From an uncultured Pseudomonadales bacterium (lineage in GTDB: Bacteria > Pseudomonadota > Gammaproteobacteria > Pseudomonadales > Cellvibrionaceae): 64,000 nt of DNA. The notes beneath the pieces are model-generated. The model searched no databases and had not been told where the DNA came from. It saw only the letters and a program-made list of their open reading frames with translations. The stretch covers positions 1-64,000 of the forward strand of contig CANLTI010000012.1 in assembly GCA_947494095.1 (NCBI GenBank), written 5' to 3'. Positions 1 through 7,387 of the stretch are shown here, one piece after another. A program made the position numbers and the translations under genes. How positions within the stretch are numbered: the stretch's first letter is position 1; each line of letters begins with the position of its first letter.

Positions 1-238
1 TGGAGCGCTATTTTGAGTGCCCATCTATGCAATTCACGCCTGATATGGCACCGCCGCGTATCGATTGCTCTGGCGCGCTCAAGCCATCCATGGGCACTCC
101 ATACGCGTTCCCGACGCATAAGGGCCCGAGAAATCAATCCCCGACGGTTTTGCCGGTGAGCTTGTTAAAACCAGATGATATTAGTTTTTAGTGTTTATGC
201 TTGGAGGTTATAAAACGAGTGTCTGTCCCCGAAACTGC
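1..238 (+). repeat. Family A dispersed repeat, copy 1
   Basis: First of seven recognisable copies of a 200-240 bp repeat. It runs from a GGAGCGCTATTTTGAGTG start through a TCAAGCCATCCATGG core and a CGTTCCCGACGCATAAGG block to GCTTGGAGGTTATAAAACGAG followed by the TGTCTGTCCCC motif. The left end may be cut by the window edge. Open reading frames across it are repeat-encoded and not credible as genes. The other copies are near 1078, 1489, 1966, 2297, 12301 and 12599. Confidence 0.85.
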
Positions 239-468
239 GGCTACCCAACATTAAAGAGCTACAATCACTGGCTGAATATTCATGCATAAACCCAGCAATC
301 CCTCATGACATCTTCCCGAATACCCCTCCAGTCATTTTTTGGTCTTCAACAATTCAAACCAAAGGCCTTACTACCCAAGCCAGTTGGCTTATCGATTTTC
401 GTAGTGGGCGATTCTCTCCGGGTAGCCGCACAGAGATAGGTCGTATTCGTTTGGTTCGAGGCGGATAA
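235..468 (+). pseudogene. 3' remnant of a DUF1566 (Lcl-domain) protein gene
   Basis: One frame is open for 78 codons with no start codon and ends in TAA at 466-468. The translation begins RLPNIKELQSL, continues with FPNTPPVIFWSST and IDFRSGRFSP, and ends IRLVRGG. This is the C-terminal signature of DUF1566/Lcl domains (RLPN..EL, FWSS, VRLVRGG), which are usually found on secreted or lipoprotein surface proteins. The 5' part is missing: the frame starts two codons after the end of the family A repeat and its TGTCTGTCCCC motif. I read it as a dead gene tail captured at a repeat junction. Confidence 0.75.
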
Positions 469-659
469 TGAAAAAATAGCAGGGGCCCACACTCGCTTTA
501 ATCCAGTCAGTTCCAAAAACTAGAAGGCTCTTTTCTTGAGAGGTTTAGTTTTCGAATAACACTTACAGGGACAGGCACTCGCCTTAATAACGCCTGCGTC
601 AATTGCCGGATAAAACGAGTGCCTGTCCCCGAAACGCGCGCGAAACGCGCGATACAGAA

Positions 660-803
660 GCCTGTCGGATATTAGGTAGCATTCCTGGTATTGGCCCCAT
701 CAACGCCACCGCGCTGTACAGTGCCATTAATTATGGTCAGCAATTTAATAATGGTCGCGGATTAGCGGTGTGGTTAGGCTTAACGCCCAAGCAATCCAGT
801 TGA
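660..803 (+). pseudogene. IS110-family transposase C-terminal remnant
   Basis: The frame encodes RILGSIPGIGPINATALYSA, then GRGLAVWLGLTPKQSS, and stops. This matches the Transposase_20 (IS116/IS110/IS902) domain, which carries the conserved IPGIGP helix-hairpin-helix and the AxWLGLTPxQxSSGG block. The N-terminal DEDD catalytic domain and everything after SS are absent. The remnant lies just after a GAGTGCCTGTCCCCGAAAC motif at 615-634, the same kind of junction as the DUF1566 tail. Confidence 0.75.
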
Positions 804-841
804 TGATTTGAGTGCCTGTCCCTGCAAGGATTTGAAAGCGA

Positions 842-1077
842 GTTCTTGTCCTTGCAGGTGCTTGCAGCTTGCAGGTGTGAGGTTACCGTGTTGAGAGTTT
901 TGGCTGTCTTAAAGCAAATTATCGACTCATAAACCAATAAGTGGCGCGCTAAGCTACATTGCTGTTGGCGGAATCTGGCAGGCTGGGTGGCTTAAATGGG
1001 CTGTTGTGATAAGTGTGGGTGCAGCACAGCGCCCAGCAGAGAAAACGCATGCCTGTCCCTGCAAGTGTGTTACGCCT
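842..1077 (+). repeat. Segmental duplication, unit 1 (partner at 1730)
   Basis: The stretch containing CTTGCAGCTTGCAGGTGTGA (861-880), the block ending AAACCAATAAGTGGCGCG, and the AAACGCATGCCTGTCCCTGC motif recurs almost unchanged 888 bp downstream. The duplication continues into the following family A copies, giving a direct repeat of about 400 bp. No gene is recognisable inside it. Confidence 0.85.
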
Positions 1078-1282
1078 TGATCTGGCACCGCCGCGTATAG
1101 ATTTTTCTGGCGCGTTCAAGCCATCCATGGGCTCTCCATACGCGTTCCCGACGCATAAGGGCCCGAGAAATCAATCCCCGACGGTTTTAAACGTGTGTGC
1201 CGGTAAGTTTGTTAAAACCAAATGATATTAGCTTTGAATGTTTATGCTTGGAGGTTATTAAAAATAGTGCCTGTCCCTGTAA
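1078..1282 (+). repeat. Family A dispersed repeat, copy 2
   Basis: Lacks the GGAGCGCTATTTTGAG head and joins the repeat at GGCACCGCCGCGTATAG. It then has the TCAAGCCATCCATGG core and the GTTTATGCTTGGAGGTTATT tail, ending in the TAGTGCCTGTCCCTG motif. It is part of the 888-bp-offset duplication. Confidence 0.85.
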
Positions 1283-1488
1283 GTGCTTTTTAAAAATAGT
1301 GCCTGTCCTCGGGGCTTAGATAAAGCTGGCTGATGAGTCAAATAGCGGTTTGTTTTAGGTTTTGGGTTCTTTATAATTAGAATGTTTTTTTGGGGTGTGC
1401 CTGTCCCTGCTTTTTTTAGCTTTGAGTGTTTATGCTTGGAGGTTATTAAAAATAGAAAAATAGTGCCTGTCCCTGCAGGCGGGAGCGC

Positions 1489-1730
1489 TATTTTGAGTGC
1501 CCATCTATGCAATTCACGCCTGATGTGGCACCGTCGCGTATCGATTGCTCTGGCGCGTTCAAGCCATCCATGGGCACTCCATACGCGTTCCCGACGCATA
1601 AGGGCCCGAGAAATCAATCCCCGACGGTTTTAAACGTGTGTGCCGGTAAGTTTGTTAAAACCAAATGATATTAGCTTTGAATGTTTATGCTTGGAGGTTA
1701 TAAAACGCATGCCTGTCCCCGAAACTGCGT
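1489..1730 (+). repeat. Family A dispersed repeat, copy 3
   Basis: The most complete copy on this edge. It has the GGAGCGCTATTTTGAGTG head, the ATGCAATTCACGCCTGAT segment, the core and the GCTTGGAGGTTATAAAACGC tail, followed by GCCTGTCCCCGAAACTGCG. The last part resembles the junction in front of the DUF1566 remnant. Confidence 0.85.
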
Positions 1731-1965
1731 TCCTTGTCCTTGCAGGTGCTTGCAGCTTGCAGGTGTGAGGTTACCGTGTTGAGAGTTTTGGCTGTCTTAA
1801 AGCAAATTATCGACTCATAAACCAATAAGTGGCGCGCTAAGCTACATTGCTGTTGGCGGAATCTGGCAGACTGGGTGGCTTAAATGGGCTGTTGTGATAA
1901 GTGTGGGTGCAGCACAGCGCCCAGCAGAGAAAACGCATGCCTGTCCCTGCAAGTGTTTACGCCTT
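1730..1965 (+). repeat. Segmental duplication, unit 2 (partner at 842)
   Basis: Second member of the 888-bp-offset direct repeat, starting near TTCCTTGTCCTTGCAGGTGC and ending at the AAACGCATGCCTGTCCCTGC motif and GTTTACGCCTTGATCTG. It differs from unit 1 by a few substitutions and one small deletion, so the duplication is not brand new. Confidence 0.85.
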
Positions 1966-2172
1966 GATCTGCCACCGCCGCGTATAGATTTCACTGGCGC
2001 GTTCAAGCCATCCATGGGCACTCCATACGCGTTCCCGACGCATAAGGGCCCGAGAAATCAATCCCCGGCGGTTTTAAATGTGCGTGCCGGTGAGCTTGTT
2101 AAAATTAAATGATATTAGCTTTGAGTGTTTATGCTTGGAGGTTATAAAGCAAGTGCCTGTCCCTGCAAGTGA
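1966..2172 (+). repeat. Family A dispersed repeat, copy 4
   Basis: Headless copy beginning GCCACCGCCGCGTATAG, parallel to copy 2. It has the core and the GTTTATGCTTGGAGGTTATAA tail, then two close AGTGCCTGTCCCTGCAAGTG motifs at about 2150 and 2176. Confidence 0.85.
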
Positions 2173-2296
2173 AAATAGTGCCTGTCCCTGCAAGTGCTCC
2201 TGCAAGTGCCCAAAGGCTATTTCACTGAGAGCACAATCAAAGACATCTCAATCGCTAAAATCATACTGTTTAGTATTCTTTATGGGCTTGCTATGT

Positions 2297-2543
2297 TGGA
2301 GCGCTATTTTGAGTGCCCATCTATGCAATTCACGCCTGATATGGCACCGCCGCGTATCGATTGCTCTGGCACGTTCAAGCCATCCATGGGCACTCCATAC
2401 GCGTTCCCGACGCATAAGGGCCTGAGAAATCAACCCCCGCCGGCTTTAAATGTGCGTGCCGATAAGCTTGTTAAAACTAAATGATATTAGTTTGAGTGTT
2501 TATGCTTGGAGGTTATAAAACGAGTGCCTGTCCCTGTAAGTGT
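2297..2543 (+). repeat. Family A dispersed repeat, copy 5
   Basis: Full-length copy with the GGAGCGCTATTTTGAGTG head and GCTTGGAGGTTATAAAACGAG tail, ending in GTGCCTGTCCCTGTAAGTG. It is the last repeat before the methyltransferase gene and marks the left boundary of the restriction gene set. The 2544-2669 stretch after it holds no feature I recognise. Confidence 0.85.
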
Positions 2544-2669
2544 CTTGCTAGCTTAAACAGGAGTGGTAAACTGCGCGGCTTGTATGAATATCCAGAGTTT
2601 TAACCTTTGGGAGGGGAGTCAACATTCTCGTCCCTTATCAACGATATTCTATCTAATTTTATTTAAATA

Positions 2670-2680
2670 CTACCTGGTAG
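2670..2680. promoter_or_regulatory. Palindrome CTACCTGGTAG before the methyltransferase start
   Basis: A perfect 5+1+5 inverted repeat ends four bases before the ATG at 2685 and covers the only place a ribosome binding site could lie (GGTAG). It contains CCTGG, a CCWGG site. Several C5 methyltransferases repress their own genes by binding near the promoter. An operator here is therefore possible, but it is inferred from position and symmetry only. Confidence 0.35.
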
Positions 2681-2684
2681 ATGT

Positions 2685-3845
2685 ATGCCTCAAAAAAAAA
2701 ATAAGTATTCTATATTCTCCTTTTTTTCAGGGAGTGGGTTTCTGGATTTGGGGTTTGAAAAGGCTGGCTTTTATGTGCAGTATGTAAATGAATTTCATGT
2801 TCCATTTTTGAATGCTTACAAGCACTCGAGGTTGAAGATGAGGCTTCCCCCTCCTAAATTCGGGTACTCTAGCGATAGTATTGAAGAGTATTTGGATGTG
2901 AATAATTTATCTAAGCTTAAGTCTGATATTGAGGAGGAGAAAAAGGAAGCCTTGGTTGGGTTTATTGGTGGCCCTCCATGCCCAGACTTTTCAGTTGGTG
3001 GAAAAAATAGAGGCAAGGATGGGGAGAATGGTCGTTTGTCACAAGTTTATGTCGATTTGATTTGTAAAACACAACCGGACTATTTTTTGTTTGAAAATGT
3101 GAAGGGGTTATGGCGAACAAAAAAGCATAGAGAATTTTACGAGTCTCTGAAGGCTAAGTTAACTGTGCATGGCTATGCTCTGACAGACCGTTTGACTAAT
3201 TGCATAGAATATGGGGCCCCTCAAGATAGAGACCGAATTTTATTGGTGGGCATTAGGAAGAAGTCATTTTCTGAAGGTGTTTGGGGTGTGATCTCAGAAA
3301 AATTCCCTTGGACCGCATTTTCACAATACAGCCGGGAGCAGGTGTTTCAGAATATTGAGTGGCCTGTGACTAGTCCGTACCTGGCCAATTCAAGGCGAAA
3401 GATGCCAAAAGAGCTTATAGAGTTTGAAGCGTTAACAGTTCAGTATTGGTTTGAGAAAAATCAAGTTACTAGCCACCCAAATGGCAGCCACTATTTTACA
3501 CCAAGGCAGGCACTTCCTAAATTCCAAACAATTCTAGAAGGTGATACATCTAAAAAGTCCTTTAAAAGATTGCATCGTTGGAGGTATTCCCCAACAGCTG
3601 CGTATGGCAATAATGAAGTTCATTTGCACCCCTATAAAGATAGGCGGCTCAGTGCGGCGGAGGCCCTGTCTATTCAAACTTTACCTTCTGAATTTGAGCT
3701 TCCGCCTACGATGACATTGACCAATATGTTTAAAACTATCGGCAACGGTGTTCCATTTGTTTTATCACTTGGAATAGCTAAGGCTTTAAAGCAGTTTTTA
3801 GGAGAGGGTGATGAGAAAAGAAGAGATTCTAAATCTAATAGTTGA
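2685..3845 (+). CDS. DNA (cytosine-5) methyltransferase
   Basis: Methylates the C5 position of cytosine in a target sequence and should protect host DNA in this restriction set. The 386-residue protein shows the family motifs in order: I FFSGSGFLDLGF (13-24), IV GGPPCPDFS (95-103, catalytic Cys99), VI ENV (137-139), VIII QDRDR (180-184), IX RRLSAAEALSIQTLP near 330, and X IGNGVPF near 356. PCPDF replaces the commoner PCQ. The region between VIII and IX, where target recognition lies, is short, so the recognition sequence cannot be read from it. The ATG start is chosen because motif I begins 12 residues in. The gene overlaps the next one by 35 bases, so the two are probably co-translated. Base composition is more AT-rich than the later genes of the set. 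Confidence 0.93.
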   Translation: MPQKKNKYSIFSFFSGSGFLDLGFEKAGFYVQYVNEFHVPFLNAYKHSRLKMRLPPPKFGYSSDSIEEYLDVNNLSKLKSDIEEEKKEALVGFIGGPPCPDFSVGGKNRGKDGENGRLSQVYVDLICKTQPDYFLFENVKGLWRTKKHREFYESLKAKLTVHGYALTDRLTNCIEYGAPQDRDRILLVGIRKKSFSEGVWGVISEKFPWTAFSQYSREQVFQNIEWPVTSPYLANSRRKMPKELIEFEALTVQYWFEKNQVTSHPNGSHYFTPRQALPKFQTILEGDTSKKSFKRLHRWRYSPTAAYGNNEVHLHPYKDRRLSAAEALSIQTLPSEFELPPTMTLTNMFKTIGNGVPFVLSLGIAKALKQFLGEGDEKRRDSKSNS

Positions 3846-5421
3846 CGGCTTAGATTTTCTAATTGATAAAAAACTCCCCTATATTTCGGGAAAAGGTGAG
3901 GTTTTACTGGTTAGCAATGACCGCTCAAATGAAAGGTTTTCTTTCGTTCGAGGAGACAAAGAGGAGTATGCTGCTTACTCGATCCTAGCTGAGCTTTCTT
4001 TTCATTTAGCATCGGGGCGCCCGATTCATGTTGATACCGTTTTGGGCTCAGGAGGGAATGCACGTACAGTAGTCGAGACTGTGGTTTGTTATCTGCCAAA
4101 CGTGGGGTATATGCCGCGCAGTAAGGGGCGTAATGAAACTTCGCGCAAAGTAATACAGTGGTTTCCTGAAGAGGTGCATTCGGTCGGTGAGGCGATGGAT
4201 GTTAGTGACGCCAGTTTTGAGGAGGTAGTAATAAGTTTATCTGACTTGACTGTTAATCAACTCCCCAAACCCTTCCTCCTCCTAGCCGGCATCTCCGGCA
4301 CAGGCAAATCCCGTTTTGTGCGCCAACAAGCCGAACGCAACCCAGCGGCTCAACAAAAAATTATTTCAGTGCGGCCAGACTGGCATGAACCCTCGGATTT
4401 ATTAGGTTATATCTCGCGCTTAAGCGCTGACAGCGATCAGTATATTGTGACTGATACTCTCCGGTTTATCTTCTCTGCGTGGCAAGCGGCTTTAGGTTCT
4501 GTCGAACTTTCTGATAATAAAATTAAAGGGCTAAAGTCTAATCTAAAAGCTATCCCTCCATATTGGCTAGGGCTAGATGAAATGAACCTAGCCCCAGTGG
4601 AGCAGTACTTTGCAGATTATCTATCCGTTATCGAGTCGCGTAAGTGGGCGTGGGAGGATGAAGCATTTACTTATAGCTGTGAGCCGTTATTAAGTGCGGA
4701 GCACTGCCAACTGATCAAAGATAAAAAGCTACGTGATGCGCTTGACCCCGAACTTTGGGCCCATTTTGAAAAATACGGTATGCCCATCCCATTCAACCTA
4801 ATTGTTGCGGGTACGGTGAATATGGATGAAACCACTCATGGCTTCTCCCGTAAAGTCATCGACCGTGCTTTAACCATTGATTATGGTGAGTTTGCCCCTA
4901 ACACGCTTGAGGATTATTTTGAGCCTAAAGTGGAGCCCCGAGTATTCAGTTACCCAACTTTATCTTCGGTCAGGCCAGTAGATCTTGAGAAAACGGATGA
5001 TAAGGAGGGTAAAAAGAGCATCGCGTTTTTAAATGAAATCAATGGTGTATTAAAAGACACACCCTTTGAGCTGGCTTACCGGGCCCTAAACGAATTATTG
5101 ATTAGCGTTGCCTGTGAGAAGCCCCCAGGCGATGCAGAGTTACAAGCGGTTTGGGATGACTTTTTAATGACCAAAGTCTTGCCGCGTATTGAAGGCGATG
5201 CGGATAAACTCGAGGTGGTCTTTGCGAAAGCGACTAAAGATGATGATCCTAAATTATTGAAAGTTGTAAAAGGGCTGCTCACCACCACTGAGCGTAAAGA
5301 TTTATTCCTGCAGGGCAAAGGCGGTGGTGATAAAGACCCCATTGCTTTACGCAGCCCAACAAAAATAAAGCAGATGGTTGAGCGATTAGATTCGGCTGGT
5401 TTTACCAGCTTTTGGCCATAA
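3811..5421 (+). CDS. McrB-like AAA+ restriction NTPase
   Basis: Motor subunit of an McrBC/LlaJI-type restriction complex, expected to drive DNA translocation for the nuclease encoded downstream. The 536 residues comprise an N-terminal domain of about 145 residues that I do not recognise (the specificity domain in McrB), then the AAA+ core: Walker A GISGTGKS near 160, Walker B LGLDEMNLAPVEQYFADYLS near 253, and the McrB-type sensor GTVNMDETTHGFSRKVIDRA near 335. The ATG at 3811 is preceded by AGGAGAGG and fits better than the GTG one codon earlier. Composition changes sharply near 4255, where C-rich codons begin at the AAA+ core, as if the N-terminal part had been exchanged together with the methyltransferase. 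Confidence 0.9.
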   Translation: MRKEEILNLIVDGLDFLIDKKLPYISGKGEVLLVSNDRSNERFSFVRGDKEEYAAYSILAELSFHLASGRPIHVDTVLGSGGNARTVVETVVCYLPNVGYMPRSKGRNETSRKVIQWFPEEVHSVGEAMDVSDASFEEVVISLSDLTVNQLPKPFLLLAGISGTGKSRFVRQQAERNPAAQQKIISVRPDWHEPSDLLGYISRLSADSDQYIVTDTLRFIFSAWQAALGSVELSDNKIKGLKSNLKAIPPYWLGLDEMNLAPVEQYFADYLSVIESRKWAWEDEAFTYSCEPLLSAEHCQLIKDKKLRDALDPELWAHFEKYGMPIPFNLIVAGTVNMDETTHGFSRKVIDRALTIDYGEFAPNTLEDYFEPKVEPRVFSYPTLSSVRPVDLEKTDDKEGKKSIAFLNEINGVLKDTPFELAYRALNELLISVACEKPPGDAELQAVWDDFLMTKVLPRIEGDADKLEVVFAKATKDDDPKLLKVVKGLLTTTERKDLFLQGKGGGDKDPIALRSPTKIKQMVERLDSAGFTSFWP

Positions 5422-5440
5422 TTGAAAATAAGGAACGGAT

Positions 5441-5959
5441 ATGAGAGCAACACATAGGGATGCTGAAGAGCGGTATACCGCCATACGCAAAGCCGTGCTA
5501 CAGGAGGTGACTCAAGAATTAGCGGGAAGCATGCAAGATGGGTTGAGGGCGGGGTTAATTGACTCCGCCGCTTTAAAGGCATCACAGCTTTGGCAGTGCT
5601 CATCTAGGCGTAAGGTCGATTGGGATTGGATAGACGGGTTTGGTGCATTCAAGTTTCGCTACCCTAAACGCTTTGAAATGGCTTTGTGGCAAGATGGGTG
5701 TTTGATGAGTTTAAGTTTGGGGCGGCCCACGTATCAAGGGCAGAGGTTACGGCTTGATTTTATTGAGGGAAACCCCGAAAGGCCAAAAGGTATTCGGTTA
5801 TTTGAAGTGACGTTTTTAGCTATGGTGGGTTATGCAGAAGCCTTGGGTGCAAAAGAACTGCGAATTATGAATCCGATTAATGACGAGGTTAGCCGTTATT
5901 ACCAGCGTTTTGGCTTTAAATATGTGGTCAGTGGCGACTATTTAACTATTTGGCTATAG
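5441..5959 (+). CDS. GNAT-like protein in the restriction operon
   Basis: 172 residues with a weak acetyltransferase (GNAT) look in the C-terminal half. A beta strand around RLFEVTFLAMVGYAEALGAKELRIM is followed by NDEVSRYYQRFGFKYV, the usual GNAT strand-helix-strand ending in a YxxxGF motif. The acetyl-CoA loop R/Q-x-x-G-x-G/A is not evident, so it may bind a ligand without catalysing transfer. The N-terminal half has a WDWIDGFGAFKFRYPKRFEMALW stretch that I do not recognise. It starts 19 bases after the McrB-like stop with AAGGAA upstream, so it is in the same operon. Its role is unknown; modifying a partner, or acting as a structural specificity factor, are guesses. Confidence 0.6.
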   Translation: MRATHRDAEERYTAIRKAVLQEVTQELAGSMQDGLRAGLIDSAALKASQLWQCSSRRKVDWDWIDGFGAFKFRYPKRFEMALWQDGCLMSLSLGRPTYQGQRLRLDFIEGNPERPKGIRLFEVTFLAMVGYAEALGAKELRIMNPINDEVSRYYQRFGFKYVVSGDYLTIWL

Positions 5960-5968
5960 GAGAGCATG

Positions 5969-6175
5969 ATGAGTAAATCAGAGGTGGATAGCCTTAATGA
6001 GGAACGACGAAGCCAGAAGGGCCCCTCGGTAAAAGATGCGATAAAACGTGCGAAACAGCACTTGCGCAATATTAAAGCCGATGAGCTGGAAGAGCCTGAA
6101 GCTTTAGCGTCTGGAGATATGAAGAAATTTCTTGACGACCCAGAAGCCTATGAGAAGGATACGGATAATGAGTAA
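5969..6175 (+). CDS. Small charged helical protein, paralogue 1
   Basis: 68 residues with no recognised domain. The N-terminal half contains VKDAIKRAKQHLRNIKADEL, a predicted amphipathic helix; the C-terminal half is acidic. It shares the AIKRAK...IKA motif with the next small protein. ATG at 5969 lies six bases after AGGAG; an ATG one codon earlier is also possible. It is seven bases after the GNAT-like gene, and its stop overlaps the next start in ATGAGTAA, which indicates coupled translation. It may be an adaptor or inhibitor of a neighbouring enzyme; this is inference. Confidence 0.65.
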   Translation: MSKSEVDSLNEERRSQKGPSVKDAIKRAKQHLRNIKADELEEPEALASGDMKKFLDDPEAYEKDTDNE

Positions 6176-6314
6176 AGAAAAGAGTAGTAAACTATTTTGG
6201 GAGCGTGATAAACAAACGCAACCTATGCCCTCTGAAGTGGATTTGAAAAATGTGAAAGTTAAGATTTCTACTGCCATAAAAAGGGCTAAAACACGTATTA
6301 AAGCAAGCCAGTAA
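6168..6314 (+). CDS. Small basic helical protein, paralogue 2
   Basis: 48 residues, basic at the C terminus (VKISTAIKRAKTRIKASQ). The AIKRAK...IKA motif repeats that of the preceding protein, so the pair probably arose by duplication. The ATG at 6168 is chosen over an upstream in-frame ATG at 6132 because it lies in the stop-start overlap ATGAGTAA, and the earlier start would run 44 bases into the previous gene. No catalytic motif is visible. Its position between the GNAT-like and Fic genes suggests it belongs to that module. Confidence 0.6.
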   Translation: MSKEKSSKLFWERDKQTQPMPSEVDLKNVKVKISTAIKRAKTRIKASQ

Positions 6315-6328
6315 GCCTCTTGAGTATT

Positions 6329-7372
6329 ATGACAGTTAATTACCAGCCCCCTTTCACGATCACGGCCAAAATCATTCGCTTAATTGCTGATATTAGCGAG
6401 CAGCTGGGGCGGCAGCAGGCGTTGCGCAAAGCGCAAGATTTGCGGCTGCGCCGCATTAACCGTATTCGCACGATTCAAGGTTCGCTAGCGATTGAGGGTA
6501 ATACACTGAGTGAAGCGCAGATAACCGCCATTCTTGAAGGTAAGCGCGTGATTGCACCGCCTAAAGAAGTGCAAGAAGCTCGCAATGCCATTAAAGCCTA
6601 TGAGCTGTTTGAGCAATGGCACCCTGCCAATGAAAAGCACTTGTTGTCTGCACATCAGACGTTGATGGCGGGTTTGATTGATGATGCTGGCGCCTACCGC
6701 CAAGGTAATGTGGGTGTTATGAATGGCGATGTGGTAGTACATATGGCGCCGCCGGCAAACCAAGTGCCGCGTTTAATGGCGGACTTATTGATTTGGTTAG
6801 ACAGCACCGATCAGCACCCGCTAATAGCCAGTTGTGTATTCCACTACGAGTTTGAATTTATTCACCCCTTTGCCGATGGTAACGGCCGCATGGGGCGCCT
6901 GTGGCAAACGCTGATTTTAAGCCGATGGCAGCCATTATTAGCGCAATTACCGGTAGAGAGCATGGTATTTACTCACCAAAGTGAGTACTACCAGGCCATT
7001 AACGCCAGCACTAAGGCTACAGATGGCGCACCATTTATTGAATTTATGTTGCAGGTTGTTTTTGAATCACTCGATGCTGCAGTCCAAGTAAGCGACCAAG
7101 TAAGCGACCAAGTAAGCGACCAAGTAAGCGACCAAGTAAGCGACCAAGTAAGCGACCAAGTATTGCGCTTGCTTCGAGTGCTTGTAAAAGGAGAGCTGGG
7201 TGTTGCTGGTATTATGCAGGGCTTGGCGCTGTCTCATCGGGCAAGCTTCCGTAAGCGCTACCTAGGCCCAGCTTTAGCATTAAATTTAGTTGAATATACC
7301 CAGCCCGATTCTCCGCGCAGCCCCACCCAGCAATATCGCATTACATCAACGGGTCGTGATCTTTTAAGTTAA
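6329..7372 (+). CDS. Fic-domain protein with winged-helix tail
   Basis: Fic enzymes transfer AMP or related groups to hydroxyl side chains of target proteins. The 347-residue protein has the complete active-site motif HPFADGNGRMGR (about 179-190) and, near residue 52, SLAIEG, matching the inhibitory (S/T)xxxE(G/N) helix of class II Fic proteins, so it is probably self-restrained. Next come six perfect V-S-D-Q repeats encoded by a 12-bp tandem repeat (7085-7156), then a winged-helix-like C terminus. ATG at 6329 is preferred to TTG at 6320. It sits 14 bases after the small gene and 15 before the nuclease gene, embedded in the restriction operon. Its target is unknown: NTPase, nuclease or a translation factor are all possible. 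Confidence 0.9.
   Translation: MTVNYQPPFTITAKIIRLIADISEQLGRQQALRKAQDLRLRRINRIRTIQGSLAIEGNTLSEAQITAILEGKRVIAPPKEVQEARNAIKAYELFEQWHPANEKHLLSAHQTLMAGLIDDAGAYRQGNVGVMNGDVVVHMAPPANQVPRLMADLLIWLDSTDQHPLIASCVFHYEFEFIHPFADGNGRMGRLWQTLILSRWQPLLAQLPVESMVFTHQSEYYQAINASTKATDGAPFIEFMLQVVFESLDAAVQVSDQVSDQVSDQVSDQVSDQVSDQVLRLLRVLVKGELGVAGIMQGLALSHRASFRKRYLGPALALNLVEYTQPDSPRSPTQQYRITSTGRDLLS
7085..7156 (+). repeat. 12-bp tandem repeat, six units, inside the Fic gene
   Basis: Six identical CAAGTAAGCGAC units followed by a half unit, encoding repeated V-S-D-Q between the Fic core and the winged helix. Because 12 is a multiple of three, changes in copy number keep the frame and only alter linker length. Perfect identity between units indicates recent expansion or homogenisation. 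Confidence 0.97.
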
Positions 7373-7387
7373 TGGCAGAGTGTGCTT

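Noticed and set aside
1258..1617. Open frames across family A repeats (minus strand 1258-1617, plus strand 1382-1633, 2078-2484, and 12361-12849)
   Set aside because: They translate the repeat itself, the same peptide blocks (RALMRRERVWSAHGWLERARAI, GDRFLWPLCVGNAYGVPMD) recur at every copy in differing contexts, and none has a plausible start signal or domain.
1..2545. Possible integron cassette array
   Set aside because: The fragments between repeats are 3' gene tails, not whole genes, and the repeats lack attC-like R and L boxes and an integrase gene.
2563..2787. Plus-strand frame overlapping the methyltransferase start
   Set aside because: It runs out of frame into the methyltransferase and encodes no recognisable protein; the methyltransferase frame has all motifs.
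5076..5603. Minus-strand frame of 175 codons opposite the McrB-like and GNAT-like genes
   Set aside because: It is antisense to two genes with clear domains and start signals, and its product shows no motif.
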